From Maritimibacter sp. (lineage in GTDB: Bacteria > Pseudomonadota > Alphaproteobacteria > Rhodobacterales > Rhodobacteraceae), in the NCBI GenBank assembly GCA_002701395.1, contig NZVC01000022.1:171575-235574 (forward strand): 64,000 nt of DNA. The letters run 5' to 3'. The notes beneath the pieces were generated by a model that made no database searches, was not told where the DNA came from, and saw nothing but the letters and a program-made list of their open reading frames with translations. Below are positions 47,704-57,187 of this stretch, in pieces. The number at the start of each line of letters is the position of its first letter. The first letter of the stretch is position 1. The translations under genes and the position numbers were made by a program.

Positions 47704-47945
47704 GGCTCTGCCAAGCCGTTGGGCCTTCGGTTTCACCCCATGCAGCGCAACCAGCAGGCCAAAAGCCAGTCCGGTCTCGATCATCGTGCGACCCCTGCGA
47801 GGACCCATTTCCGCGCTCGCGTGCCGAAGGTCATTGTCCGGCTCGTCTTTGTACAGCACACCGCCTTTCAGTCCGAATTTGTGGTATCATGTACGTGTGA
47901 AGGCAGAGACGCAGGCAAGGACCGCTTATCCGAAAGGACGGTCCA

Positions 47946-48242
47946 GTGATCATGCGCATCTTTCAGGTCCGAACCCGCCCCGGCAAAGAGGCAGAGTTCG
48001 CCACATTCTTCCACGAAACCGCGATCCCACTGATGAAGGGTACCGACGGCATCGTCGAGGTACTGCCCGGCGCACCGCATCCCGACACCCCGAGGGAGTT
48101 CAGCTTTGTGATGGTCTGGCGCGACCTCGACGCCCTTAGGGCCTTCGTGGGTGAGGATTATGCCAGCCCGCACATCGACCCGGCAGAGGCCGAACTGGTC
48201 GAGGAGCGGACAATCCGGCACTACGAGCTGGTCGAGGCCTAG
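47946..48242 (+). CDS. Antibiotic-biosynthesis-monooxygenase (ABM) domain protein
   Basis: A 98-residue dimeric alpha-beta-barrel-type protein. The ABM pattern is seen in MRIFQVRTRPGKEAEFATFF (residues 3-22), MKGTDGIVEVLPG and FVMVWRDLDALRAFVGEDY. Members include small monooxygenases and haem-degrading or stress proteins; the role here is unknown. GTG at 47946 is spaced well from GAAAGGACGG; an ATG two codons later (47952) is the other candidate. Convergent with the lectin-like gene (the stops overlap by 4 nt). Confidence 0.75.
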   Translation: MIMRIFQVRTRPGKEAEFATFFHETAIPLMKGTDGIVEVLPGAPHPDTPREFSFVMVWRDLDALRAFVGEDYASPHIDPAEAELVEERTIRHYELVEA

Positions 48243-48814
48243 CCGATTTCAGGCCCGCCGTGTGCCGGCCCGGCGCAGAAGGCCGATAGACCTAGTGCCG
48301 ACAGCAACAGGCCCATACCTGCGGGAAGCGGCACAGTCTCGACCACATAGGCGCGTTTCTCGGCATAGCTCGGGCCAATGTCGTTCCATTCGCCCGCCCC
48401 GTTCATTTCAAGAAAGAACTCGCCGCCGGGGACGATGTCGTTCGGCTCGCCAAGCGCCCAATTCGTGTAGTCCCATGTCTCGCCATCGGCCCAGAACCAA
48501 CCTGCATCCGGCGCGGGCGCAAGCGGGTGCTGGACGCCGCCAAGCCATGTCGCATCCGCCGAGGTCGAAAGCAGCAGCCCCATGACAAAGGCATTCTCGG
48601 CGGCAGAGGTTATGCTGACGAGCGCCGATTTCGCCGAGAATGTCTTGGCCGCAAGATAAGCGTCATGCCAGGTGATCCCCGTCACCTCGATGATATCGTA
48701 GCGGTGGTTGTTGCCCGACCACGTCACGGTGGTCGCGCCTGCGTCGCGCGGACCGGCCATCAGCGCCGCCGCACCGACCGCAAGGATTGCAGCAGATTGC
48801 ACAAAACATCTCAT
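48239..48814 (-). CDS. Secreted C-type-lectin-like protein with VPLPA-CTERM sorting tail
   Basis: A 191-residue protein. Signal peptide 1-27 (LAVGAAALMAG), then a C-type lectin-like domain (about 30-160): ITWHDAYLAAKTFSAKSALV, WADGETWDYTNWALGEPNDI and GEWNDIGPSYAEKRAYVVE. The C-terminus is VPLPAGMGLLLSALGLSAF plus a short tail, the Rhodobacterales variant of PEP-CTERM signals recognised by exosortase-type enzymes. The tail's usual Arg-rich end is replaced by GPAHGGPEIG. The ATG at 48814 follows GGGAGGG. Likely exported and processed at the membrane. Confidence 0.8.
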   Translation of the reverse strand: MRCFVQSAAILAVGAAALMAGPRDAGATTVTWSGNNHRYDIIEVTGITWHDAYLAAKTFSAKSALVSITSAAENAFVMGLLLSTSADATWLGGVQHPLAPAPDAGWFWADGETWDYTNWALGEPNDIVPGGEFFLEMNGAGEWNDIGPSYAEKRAYVVETVPLPAGMGLLLSALGLSAFCAGPAHGGPEIG

Positions 48815-49063
48815 CAGGAATTCCCTCCCCATTTGAATGCCCCGCTCCCCCGCTTGCCCGGCGAAGACCCCTGTACCTCTTGCGAAATATCCGGCGTTTC
48901 GCGGGGGATGCCCCGTTTCCTGACGCCAGAGCGGGCGCACGGTGGTTCCCTCGATCGCCAAAAGCATAGGTACACATGGGCCTTGTGCGGCCCGCTTCCC
49001 CTATCGGCATCGTCAAAACGGCGCCGCTTAACGACCCGCATGCGACATTCAGGCCCGGTCACA

Positions 49064-49077
49064 TTGACACAGATCAA
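49064..49077 (+). promoter_or_regulatory. FNR/FnrL-like box upstream of ctaD
   Basis: TTGAC-ACAG-ATCAA matches the FNR consensus TTGAT-N4-ATCAA with one mismatch, 118 bp before the ctaD ATG. The other parts of the 48815-49194 gap show no gene. Confidence 0.5.
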
Positions 49078-49194
49078 ATTTCGGGCGTTGCCGAGCGGGG
49101 GCGCGCCGACTAGAAACACATTCAATCGACGCGATCCCGGGGTGACTCGGGTCGTATTGACAAGAACAACCAATCGGGAACCCAGGAGGCACGC

Positions 49195-50868
49195 ATGGCC
49201 GACGCCGCCATCCAAGGCCACGGACACGAGGACAACCGGTCCTTCTTCGTCCGCTGGTTCATGTCGACGAACCACAAGGACATCGGCATCCTCTACCTTT
49301 TCACCGCGGCAGCCCTTGGCTTTGTCTCGGTCCTTTTCACCGTGTTCATGCGGATCGAGCTCATGAACCCCGGTGTGCAGCACATGTGCATGGAAGGCGC
49401 GCGGATCTTCGCGAACGCGTCCGAGACCTGTACGCCGAACGGCCACCTGTGGAACGTGATGATCACGGGCCACGGCATCCTGATGATGTTCTTCGTGGTC
49501 ATTCCCGCCCTGTTCGGCGGCTTCGGCAACTATTTCATGCCGCTGCAGATCGGCGCGCCGGACATGGCGTTCCCGCGGATGAACAACCTGAGCTACTGGC
49601 TGTTCACGGCCGGTGCGGCGCTGGCCGTGCTGTCGGTGTGGTCGCCGGGCGGCAACGACCAGATGGGGTCGGGCATTGGCTGGGTGCTGTACCCGCCCCT
49701 GTCGACAACCGAGGGTGGCTATTCCACCGACCTCGCGATCTTCGCGGTGCACCTGTCGGGCGCCTCGTCGATCCTTGGCGCGATCAACATGATCACCACC
49801 TTCCTGAACATGCGTGCCCCGGGCATGACCCTGTTCAAGGTGCCGCTGTTCGCATGGTCGATCTTCGTCACCGCGTGGCTTATCCTGCTGGCCCTGCCCG
49901 TTCTGGCTGGCGCCATCACCATGCTGCTGACCGACCGGAACTTCGGAACCACGTTCTTCGCGGCCTCTGGCGGCGGTGACCCGGTTCTGTACCAGCACAT
50001 CCTGTGGTTCTTCGGCCACCCGGAAGTGTACATCGTGATCGTGCCCGCCTTCGGCATCATCAGCCACGTCGTCGCCACCTTCTCGCGCAAGCCCGTCTTC
50101 GGCTATCTGCCGATGGTCTGGGCGATGATCGCGATCGGCGCGCTGGGCTTCGTCGTCTGGGCGCACCACATGTACACCGTGGGCATGTCGCTGACGCAGC
50201 AGTCCTATTTCATGCTGGCCACGATGGTCATCGCGGTGCCGACCGGCATCAAGATCTTCTCGTGGATCGCGACGATGTGGGGCGGCTCGATCGAGTTCAA
50301 GACGCCGATGCTGTTCGCCTTCGGCTTCATCTTCCTGTTCACCCTGGGCGGCGTCACGGGCATCGTCCTGTCGCAGGCTCCGGTCGACCGCGCCTACCAC
50401 GACACCTACTACGTGGCTGCGCACTTCCACTACGTGATGTCGATCGGTGCCGTGTTCGGGATCTTCGCCGGCGTGTACTACTACATCGGCAAGATGTCGG
50501 GCCGTCAGTACCCGGAATGGGCGGGCAAGCTGCACTTCTGGGCGATGTTCATCGGTGCGAACGTGACGTTCTTCCCGCAGCACTTCCTTGGCCGTCAGGG
50601 CATGCCGCGCCGCTACATCGACTATCCCGAGGCCTTCGCCTACTGGAATAAGATCTCGTCGCTGGGCGCCTTCCTGTCCTTCGCCTCGTTCGTGTTCTTC
50701 ATCGGGATCGTGTTCTACACCCTGACCCGCGGCAAGCGCGTCTCGGAAGCGAACTACTGGAACGAGTACGCGGATACGCTGGAATGGACCCTGCCCAGCC
50801 CGCCGCCCGAGCACACGTTCGAGACTCTGCCCAAGCAGTCCGAATGGGACAAGGGCCACGCCCACTGA
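49195..50868 (+). CDS. ctaD: aa3-type cytochrome c oxidase subunit I
   Basis: A 557-residue haem-copper oxidase subunit I, the catalytic membrane subunit that reduces O2 to water and pumps protons. Hallmarks: [12 protein letters not shown] (low-spin haem His), [18 protein letters not shown] (CuB His and the cross-linked Tyr of A-type oxidases), [11 protein letters not shown] (CuB His pair) and [15 protein letters not shown] (haem a/a3 His). The Glu in the GHPEVY region and a late KISSLGAF segment fit A1-type enzymes. No other cox genes are next to it. RBS AGGAGG. Confidence 0.97.
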   Translation: MADAAIQGHGHEDNRSFFVRWFMSTNHKDIGILYLFTAAALGFVSVLFTVFMRIELMNPGVQHMCMEGARIFANASETCTPNGHLWNVMITGHGILMMFFVVIPALFGGFGNYFMPLQIGAPDMAFPRMNNLSYWLFTAGAALAVLSVWSPGGNDQMGSGIGWVLYPPLSTTEGGYSTDLAIFAVHLSGASSILGAINMITTFLNMRAPGMTLFKVPLFAWSIFVTAWLILLALPVLAGAITMLLTDRNFGTTFFAASGGGDPVLYQHILWFFGHPEVYIVIVPAFGIISHVVATFSRKPVFGYLPMVWAMIAIGALGFVVWAHHMYTVGMSLTQQSYFMLATMVIAVPTGIKIFSWIATMWGGSIEFKTPMLFAFGFIFLFTLGGVTGIVLSQAPVDRAYHDTYYVAAHFHYVMSIGAVFGIFAGVYYYIGKMSGRQYPEWAGKLHFWAMFIGANVTFFPQHFLGRQGMPRRYIDYPEAFAYWNKISSLGAFLSFASFVFFIGIVFYTLTRGKRVSEANYWNEYADTLEWTLPSPPPEHTFETLPKQSEWDKGHAH

Positions 50869-50893
50869 GGCACGCCTCGACATAACACTTCGG

Positions 50894-50922
50894 CAAGCCC
50901 CGCCCCCCGTGGACGGGGCTTG
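50894..50922 (+). terminator. Hairpin terminator after ctaD
   Basis: CAAGCCCCG (50894-50902) and CGGGGCTTG (50914-50922) form a perfect 9-bp stem followed by TCAGTTTCT, 26 nt after the ctaD stop. The rest of the 50869-51264 gap shows no gene; the frames in it have no recognisable coding bias. Confidence 0.7.
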
Positions 50923-51264
50923 TCAGTTTCTAGCCTCCCGGCCCGCAGCGCATTTGCGGCCATCCGCGAGCAGCCGAAGGAACCGCTCGCCTAATCCAAG
51001 GCGGACTTCCAACCGCCCCAAACCCGCCCGATCGGTGCCGCGCGCACAGAAAGAGACGCCTTTGGATCATGCGAGCCGTTCCGAACAGGGTGAACCACAT
51101 CGCGGACACGAGACGCGCGGGGTTTGGCGGCCGTTCGCTCATCAACCGACGCTCACGGAGATTGTGACTGGATCGAACCGACGCCTGCGCTACCTCGGCA
51201 TCCTGGTATACCGACCGCTCGCCAGTGCCCTTGTTCCCAAGCTAAGTTCTATCAACCGCGTCCT

Positions 51265-51816
51265 ATGACCGCCGTCCTCGCCATCGCTCTTGGGTTGCTT
51301 CCGCTGCCCGCGCTTTTTGCGCCTCGGGGCCGGTGGGCTGGCTGGCTTGTGGCCGCCGTAGCGGTGGCGTGGCTGGGGACGGCGATTGCCACCTACCTGA
51401 TGTTGCCGCCCGTCCAGAATGGGGCCATCGGGATGGCGCCCCGCGACTATCAGTCTGCCCTATACGGCCGATACGTGATCAGCCTAGCGCTGATTTTTCT
51501 TGCGGCGGGCGCGATCTATCTGGGGCTATCACGCCTGCGGGCGTTGGTCCGGCCGGGGCTGTCGGCCCTGTGCGTCTATGCGGCGCATGTTTTCGTGCTG
51601 GTGCCGCTGTACATCAGCGCGAAAATGACCGGCATGACGTTTCCGCGCCAATACGCCGACTATAACGCCCTGTCCGACCGCGCGAACGAATTGGCGGTCA
51701 CGGCGCTTATGTTCGCCCTGATCGCGGCGGGCGGCTTTGTTGCGCTGGGGGTCTTCGGCATCATCCAACGCCTGCGCGTCGACGACCCGCAGGACCCGCC
51801 AGACCCACAGGCGTAA
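51265..51816 (+). CDS. Predicted membrane protein, unknown
   Basis: A 183-residue protein with four or five hydrophobic helices, starting at residue 1 (TAVLAIALGLLPLPALF). The middle has a conserved-looking APRDYQSALYGRYVISLALI stretch, then MTFPRQYADYNALSDRANE, and the C-terminus is acidic and proline-rich. The ATG at 51265 sits at the start of the first helix; the RBS is weak. I do not recognise the family, although some features (short helices, YN/DR loop) recall MAPEG-type proteins. It precedes the DUF2244 gene by 56 nt. Confidence 0.6.
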   Translation: MTAVLAIALGLLPLPALFAPRGRWAGWLVAAVAVAWLGTAIATYLMLPPVQNGAIGMAPRDYQSALYGRYVISLALIFLAAGAIYLGLSRLRALVRPGLSALCVYAAHVFVLVPLYISAKMTGMTFPRQYADYNALSDRANELAVTALMFALIAAGGFVALGVFGIIQRLRVDDPQDPPDPQA

Positions 51817-51872
51817 GCCAGCGCCATCTTGACCACTGGCCCGACGCAACGGAACCGCTTAGACACGATCCC

Positions 51873-52406
51873 ATGCCCTACCGCTGGACACATGCGCCCA
51901 CCGGCCCAGACACCGCTATGTCGCCGGACCCCGCCCCGGTGTGCACGCTGGACCTTTGGCCGCATCGCTCGCTGTCGCCCGAGGGGTTTGTTACCTTCTT
52001 CGGCATCACTTTCCTGATGGTGCTGGTGCCGCTGTTCGCGGTCATCGGCTCGCCGGTTCTGTGGGGGCTGTTGCCTTTCGTCATGGGGGCGCTGGCCCTG
52101 ACGTGGACGCTGATCCGACGCAATTCCCGCAACGCGGTGGAGCGGACCGAGACGCTGGCGCTGTGGCCCGAGCGGATCACGCTGATCCGGCGCGACATCG
52201 GCAAACCGGACCGCACGTGGGAGGCGAACCCATACTGGATCCGCGTCGAGATCCACGAGGACAATGGCCCGGTCGAAAACTACCTGACCCTGACCGGCGC
52301 GGGCCGCACGGTGGAACTGGGCGCCTTCCTAAGCCCGGACGAACGGGCAACGCTTCACAGGGAACTTCAGGACCGTCTTGCGCGGCTGGGCCAGCCGTCG
52401 CAATAG
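51873..52406 (+). CDS. DUF2244-domain membrane protein
   Basis: A 177-residue protein: a variable proline-rich N-terminus, two helices (about 45-90, FFGITFLMVLVPLFAVIG and LLPFVMGALALTWTLI), and a soluble C-terminal part with ETLALWPERITLIRRDIG and VELGAFLSPDERATLHREL. This matches DUF2244, whose genes often stand near cytochrome oxidase genes in alphaproteobacteria, as here; the function is unknown. Closely followed (6 nt) by the glycosyltransferase-like gene. Confidence 0.8.
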   Translation: MPYRWTHAPTGPDTAMSPDPAPVCTLDLWPHRSLSPEGFVTFFGITFLMVLVPLFAVIGSPVLWGLLPFVMGALALTWTLIRRNSRNAVERTETLALWPERITLIRRDIGKPDRTWEANPYWIRVEIHEDNGPVENYLTLTGAGRTVELGAFLSPDERATLHRELQDRLARLGQPSQ

Positions 52407-52412
52407 GGCAGC

Positions 52413-53375
52413 ATGAGCCTGTGGATCGCCCTGCCCCTTGCCCTTGTCCTGATGGCCGCCGCCGGCATCTGGATCCACCACCTGTTCGAGGGCGAGTGGC
52501 TGCCCGCCGATCTGTATCGCGAATGGAAGCTGGGCCGCACGCCGCTGGACCGGCTGGATGCCTGCTGGGCAGACGCCGCCGACCGGTCGGACATCGTGGC
52601 CACGCTGACGACAACGCCCAGCCGTATCGGGCTGCTGGAGCCCACGCTGAAAAGCCTTCTGGACCAGTCGCGACCGCCCGCCCGGATCGTGCTGAACGTG
52701 CCAGAGTTCAGCACGCGCGAGCAGGTCGCCTATACCATCCCCGAAAGCCTCGCGTCGCTCAGATCGCTGGAAATCCGCCGCTGCGCCGACCTTGGCCCCG
52801 GCACCAAGCTGATCCCGTCGGTGCAGGCCGAAGCGCCGGACACGCTGCTTTTGGTGGTGGACGACGACCGCATCTATCCCCGCTGGCTGATCGCCCGCTA
52901 TGAAAGGGCAGTCGCCCGCGACCCCGACGTCGTGCACACCATGTCCGGCTGGATCGCGCCCGCAGACCTGACCGACCGGATGACGACGATCCGGTCGAAC
53001 CTGTTCATGCAGCCGCCTGCCCCGATCCGCGCCAGCCGACTGCGCAAGCCTCGCCCGGTAGACATCTTTCAGGGCGTGATGAGCTATCTCGTCCGGCCCC
53101 GGTTCTTCGACGCCGCGCGGCTGGCGGATTTCTCACAGGACCCGGCGGAAACGCGATACGTGGACGACGTGCGATCCTCGGCCCTGTGCAACGTGCCGAT
53201 CCGGGTTCTGCCTGCACCGTCACTAAGCTTCGTGCCGAAAGCGCAGGCCAAGCTGCTGCAAAGCACGCGGCTGGGGCTGGTGAACCGGGTGCCGGGCGAA
53301 GGCCACAACCGCAACAACACCATCGCGCTGAAGCATTTCGCGGATCGCTGGACGGTGGGCGGGCCGAAGGACTGA
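52413..53375 (+). CDS. GT-A-type glycosyltransferase-like protein
   Basis: A 320-residue protein with an N-terminal membrane helix (residues about 2-22, LWIALPLALVLMAAAGIWI) and a GT-A-like domain. VATLTTTPSRIGLLEPTLKS marks the first strand, and LLLVVDDDRIYPRWLIARYE (about 147-166) the DxD-type nucleotide-sugar and metal site. HTMSGWIAPADL and a WxVDDVRSS-like late motif fit family 2-like enzymes. Donor and acceptor unknown. It may be in one unit with the DUF2244 gene and converges with amaA. Confidence 0.72.
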   Translation: MSLWIALPLALVLMAAAGIWIHHLFEGEWLPADLYREWKLGRTPLDRLDACWADAADRSDIVATLTTTPSRIGLLEPTLKSLLDQSRPPARIVLNVPEFSTREQVAYTIPESLASLRSLEIRRCADLGPGTKLIPSVQAEAPDTLLLVVDDDRIYPRWLIARYERAVARDPDVVHTMSGWIAPADLTDRMTTIRSNLFMQPPAPIRASRLRKPRPVDIFQGVMSYLVRPRFFDAARLADFSQDPAETRYVDDVRSSALCNVPIRVLPAPSLSFVPKAQAKLLQSTRLGLVNRVPGEGHNRNNTIALKHFADRWTVGGPKD

Positions 53376-53379
53376 CCGC

Positions 53380-54657
53380 TCAGACCAAACGCCGCGCGTG
53401 GTCCAGCGCGGCGCCCGCCTCGTAATAGACCGACCGCACGCGCGTAAACCGTTCGGCGTACCGTTCCACCGGCGCTAGCGGAAGCGCCTCGGGGGTGCCG
53501 TCCAGCAAGGCCCGCGCGGCGGCGGTGCCGAACACCGTGCCCGGCGCGATGCCGCGCCCCGAGTAGCCGAAGACCGCGTAGGCATCCGGCCCGAAGGCCA
53601 ACACCTTCGGGATATGGTCCGACGTCATGCCGATCCGCCCGTGCCACGCATGCTCGAACCGCACGTCGCGACCCTTGGTCTGCGGGAACAACCGCGCCAG
53701 CAGCTTGCGGGCAAAGGCATCATGGATCGGCCCCGACGGCGCCCCCCGATTGCCCATCGCCCCGACGATCAGCCGCCCGGCGGCGTCGACCCGGAACGAG
53801 TTCATCACCAGCGTCGTGTCCCAGCAGCCTTCCCCGCCGGGAAGGATCTGCGCCCGCAGGTCCGCATCCAGTGGTGCGGTGGCGTATTGCGAGAAACCGA
53901 CAATCGCGACCTGCGGGCGGAAGGGATCGTCGATCCCAAGGTGATAGGCGTTGGTCGCCAGCAGCAGCTTCGCCGCCCGTACGCTGTGGCCGTTCGCCGT
54001 CAGCACCCATGTCCCGCCCTCGCGCCGCAGGGCCGTCACCGGGCTTTGCGCGTGAAGCCGTGCGCCCGCCTCTGCCGCCGCCCGCGCCAGCCCCCGGCAA
54101 TACGCCAGCGGCTGTACCGTGCCCGCGCGGGGATCCAGCAACGCGCAGAGAATGGTGTCGGTGCCGACGCGGGCCCGCGCCTCGGCGGCGTCCAACAGCC
54201 GCACCGGCGCGCCGATGCGGTTGCCCTGCCGCACGCGGTTGCGCAGGTCATCCAGCCCCTTGCCCGAATGCGCGCAATGCAGCGTGCCATTCTGCACCGC
54301 CTCGCACGCGATGCCATGCGCGCGCACCTTCTCGAACACCGTGGCCGGTCCCGCGCCCAACGCGTCCATCAGCCGGGTTGCGGGCGCGTCTCCCATCAGG
54401 GCGACGATCTCGTCCGGTGGCAGCCATAACCCGGCGTTCACCAGCCCCACGTTGCGCCCGGACCCGCCGTGGCCGATCCGCTCGGCTTCCAGCAGGCAGA
54501 CCGAGGCGCCCGAGGCAGCCGCTTCCAGCGCGGCGCTGCAACCGGTGAACCCGCCGCCGATCACCGCAAGGTCGACCGTCGCATCCTGTGACAGCGGCGC
54601 CGCCTGCACCGTTTCGGCGCAGGTCGCGTCCCACAGGTTGCCGGGCTTAGATGTCAA
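53380..54657 (-). CDS. amaA: FAD-dependent L-pipecolate oxidase-like enzyme (AmaA)
   Basis: A 425-residue DAO-family oxidase. The FAD motif is LAVIGGGFTGCSAALEAAAS (about residues 29-48), then GGSGRNVGLVNAG and the C-terminal YAVFGYSGRGIAPGT loop. Homologues next to AmaB convert L-pipecolate to piperideine-6-carboxylate in lysine degradation. The frame begins with TTG at 54657, within the end of amaB (11-nt overlap), so it is translationally coupled; no ATG is available near the FAD motif. The pipecolate assignment rests on the AmaB neighbour. Confidence 0.8.
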   Translation of the reverse strand: MTSKPGNLWDATCAETVQAAPLSQDATVDLAVIGGGFTGCSAALEAAASGASVCLLEAERIGHGGSGRNVGLVNAGLWLPPDEIVALMGDAPATRLMDALGAGPATVFEKVRAHGIACEAVQNGTLHCAHSGKGLDDLRNRVRQGNRIGAPVRLLDAAEARARVGTDTILCALLDPRAGTVQPLAYCRGLARAAAEAGARLHAQSPVTALRREGGTWVLTANGHSVRAAKLLLATNAYHLGIDDPFRPQVAIVGFSQYATAPLDADLRAQILPGGEGCWDTTLVMNSFRVDAAGRLIVGAMGNRGAPSGPIHDAFARKLLARLFPQTKGRDVRFEHAWHGRIGMTSDHIPKVLAFGPDAYAVFGYSGRGIAPGTVFGTAAARALLDGTPEALPLAPVERYAERFTRVRSVYYEAGAALDHARRLV

Positions 54658-56140
54658 ACTTGACGCCCTGCGCCAGCGGCAACTCGGCCGAGTAGTTCAC
54701 GGTGCTGGTCTGGCGCCGCATATAGCCCTTCCACGCATCCGACCCGCTTTCACGCCCGCCGCCGGTGGCTTTCTCTCCACCGAAGGCCCCGCCGATCTCG
54801 GCGCCCGAGGGGCCGATGTTGACGTTGGCGATGCCGCAGTCCGACCCCACGGCCGATAGGAAGGTTTCCGCCTCGCGCACGTTCAGGGTGAAGATGCACG
54901 ACGACAGCCCCTGCGGCACGTCGTTCTGGATCGCGATGGCCTCGTCCAGTTCGGAGTAGCCCAGCACATAAAGGATCGGCGCAAAGGTCTCGGCCCGCAC
55001 GGTGTCGGTCTGCGTCGGCATGTCGACGATGGCCGGGGTGACATAGGCCCCGCCCGCGACACCCTCGGCCACCGCGCCGCCGTGGACGGTGCCGCCCTCG
55101 GCCTTCGCGGCCTCCAGCGCCGTCATCATCGCCGCCTGCGCGCCTTCGTCGATCAGCGGCCCGACCAGCGTCGCGCTGTCGCGCGGGTCGCCGATGGGCA
55201 GCGAGGCATAGGCCTTCGCGAGCTTCTCCACCAACTCGGCCCGGATGCTTTCATGCACGATCAGCCGCCGCAGCGAGGTGCAGCGCTGTCCGGCGGTCCC
55301 GACAGCCGAGAACACGATGGCGCGGATCGCCATGTCCAGATCCGCCGACGGCGCCACGATCATCGCGTTGTTGCCACCAAGTTCCAGGATACAGCGCCCG
55401 AACCGCGCCGCCACTTTCGGTCCCACGATCTCTCCCATCCGGGTCGAGCCGGTGGCAGAGATTACCGGAACCTCGCGCGCGTTCACCAGCGCCTCGCCGA
55501 TCTCGGGGCCGCCGATGGCCAGTTGTACCAGCCCCTCGGGCGCCTTGCCGAACCGGTCGGCGGCGCGGGCGAAGATCTTCAGGCAGGCCATCGCGGTCAG
55601 GGGCGTTTTCTCGGACGGCTTCCAGATCACCGGATCGCCGCAGACCAGCGCCAGCGCCGCGTTCCACGCCCAGGGCGCGACGGGGAAGTTGAACGCGGTG
55701 ATCACGCCGACCGGCCCCATCGGATGCCACGTCTCGGACATGCGGTGTCCGGGCCGTTCGGACGCGATGGTCAGACCGTACAGCTGCCGCGACAGGCCGA
55801 CGGCGAAGTCGCAGATGTCGATCATCTCCTGCACCTCGCCCAGCCCCTCGGACACGATCTTGCCCGCCTCCAGCGTCACGATGGCGCCCAGTTCGTCCTT
55901 CGCCTTGCGCAGCTCTTCGCCGAACAGACGCACCAGTTCGCCCCGTTCGGGCGCGGGCACCTTGCGCCAGACGGCGAAGGCGTCCTGCGCGCGGTCGATC
56001 ACCGCAGGCATGTCCGAGGCGGGCGTCTGGTGCACCTTGGCGATTTCGGCGCCGTCGATCGGGCTTTTCACGGTCAGCGTGCCGCCCGTCAACTCGTCAT
56101 CGCGCAGGCCGGCCTTCTTCAGGTCTTCGAAGCTGTGCAT
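54647..56140 (-). CDS. amaB: ALDH7-family aldehyde dehydrogenase (AmaB, aminoadipate-semialdehyde dehydrogenase)
   Basis: A 497-residue aldehyde dehydrogenase with the catalytic Glu in ILELGGNNAMIV (about 255) and Cys in TAGQRCTSLRRL (about 289). Antiquitin/AmaB-type hallmarks are MSETWHPMGPVGVITAFNFP and the late FGGEKATGGGRESGSDAWKG. It oxidises alpha-aminoadipate semialdehyde (piperideine-6-carboxylate) to aminoadipate in the pipecolate branch of lysine catabolism. The ATG at 56140 follows GAGAGA. It is divergent from the LysR gene and overlaps amaA. Confidence 0.9.
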   Translation of the reverse strand: MHSFEDLKKAGLRDDELTGGTLTVKSPIDGAEIAKVHQTPASDMPAVIDRAQDAFAVWRKVPAPERGELVRLFGEELRKAKDELGAIVTLEAGKIVSEGLGEVQEMIDICDFAVGLSRQLYGLTIASERPGHRMSETWHPMGPVGVITAFNFPVAPWAWNAALALVCGDPVIWKPSEKTPLTAMACLKIFARAADRFGKAPEGLVQLAIGGPEIGEALVNAREVPVISATGSTRMGEIVGPKVAARFGRCILELGGNNAMIVAPSADLDMAIRAIVFSAVGTAGQRCTSLRRLIVHESIRAELVEKLAKAYASLPIGDPRDSATLVGPLIDEGAQAAMMTALEAAKAEGGTVHGGAVAEGVAGGAYVTPAIVDMPTQTDTVRAETFAPILYVLGYSELDEAIAIQNDVPQGLSSCIFTLNVREAETFLSAVGSDCGIANVNIGPSGAEIGGAFGGEKATGGGRESGSDAWKGYMRRQTSTVNYSAELPLAQGVKFDI

Positions 56141-56269
56141 GTCGTATCTCTCCAGTCTTCTCCCCCGTGCGACGACGCGCGCGGGGTGGTCGCGTGTCAT
56201 GCTCTCTTTAACGCTTCGCCCGGCGGGTGCATAACGACAATAACTCGACCGGACTGGACAAAAACTCAC

Positions 56270-57187
56270 ATGATCGCGCCGCGCCGTTTCCTGCCCTCCA
56301 TGAGTTCGCTGCTGGCGTTCGAGGCCGTCGAGCGGCTGGGCAGCGCCACCGCCGCCGCCGAGGAACTGTCGCTGACCCATTCCGCCGTCAGCCGCCAGCT
56401 CAAGGTGCTGGAAGGCCAGCTTGGCGTACCGCTGTTCCGGCGCGAACGGCACGGCATGGCGGTGACCCCGGCCGGACAGGACTATGCGCAGGCCGTGCGC
56501 GACAGCCTGCGGGGCCTGTCCCGCGCGTCGTTGAAACTGCGCGCGAACCCGTCGGGCGGCAGCCTGAACCTTGCGATCCTGCCCGCCTTCGGGATGCACT
56601 GGCTGGCGCCGCGCCTGCGCGCGTTCGCTGGGGACCATCCCGAGATCACGGTGAACCTGTCGACCCGGCTTGCCCCTTTCGAGTTCGACCGCGAACCGTT
56701 CGACGCCGCGATCCACTTCGGGCAGCGCGACTGGCACGGCGTCAATTACCTGGAACTGTCGCGCGAACGTGTCGTCCCGGTCTGCGCCCCGGGCCTTCTT
56801 CCCGGTCCGGCGACGCCCGAGGCGCTGCTGGACCTGCCCCTGCTACACCTCGAAAGCCGCCCCTCGGGTTGGGAGGAATGGTTCGCCGCGCAGGACACAC
56901 GCGCGGACGGACTGCGCGGGATGCTGTTCGACCAGTTCGCCACCATGGCCGAAGCGGCGGCGCTGGGATTCGGCGTGGCGCTGCTGCCCGACTACATGGC
57001 CCGGGCCGAGATCGCGCGGAACCGGCTGGTGCGCGCCGCCGAAGCCGACACCGAGGCGGCCGGGCGCTATTACCTTGTCTGGCCGCAGGGCACCCCGCGC
57101 CCCGCCCTGCAAGTCCTTGTCAAATGGCTTGAAATTCAGGTTTCCGTCGATCCGGACCGTGATCTGGACGCCGCCGCGGGTCGTTGA
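56270..57187 (+). CDS. LysR-family regulator, probable controller of amaB-amaA
   Basis: A 305-residue LysR regulator, with the helix-turn-helix at residues about 18-60 (GSATAAAEELSLTHSAVSRQ) and a substrate-binding domain of PBP2 type (about 95-300). It resembles the GcvA subgroup. It starts 129 nt from the divergent amaB start, the usual arrangement for a regulator controlling the neighbouring catabolic operon; lysine, pipecolate or aminoadipate is the likely inducer by inference. Confidence 0.87.
   Translation: MIAPRRFLPSMSSLLAFEAVERLGSATAAAEELSLTHSAVSRQLKVLEGQLGVPLFRRERHGMAVTPAGQDYAQAVRDSLRGLSRASLKLRANPSGGSLNLAILPAFGMHWLAPRLRAFAGDHPEITVNLSTRLAPFEFDREPFDAAIHFGQRDWHGVNYLELSRERVVPVCAPGLLPGPATPEALLDLPLLHLESRPSGWEEWFAAQDTRADGLRGMLFDQFATMAEAAALGFGVALLPDYMARAEIARNRLVRAAEADTEAAGRYYLVWPQGTPRPALQVLVKWLEIQVSVDPDRDLDAAAGR

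Noticed and set aside
47611-47859. Minus-strand frame with a short hydrophobic start and a very basic tail
   Set aside because: The basic tail is the reverse of the intrinsic terminator stem at 47669-47703, so the frame is a by-product of that structure.
48814-50883. 689-residue minus-strand frame opposite ctaD
   Set aside because: Shadow of a very well conserved gene.
50909-51268. 119-residue plus-strand frame in the gap after ctaD
   Set aside because: No RBS, unbiased codon use and no recognisable protein features; it starts within the terminator hairpin.
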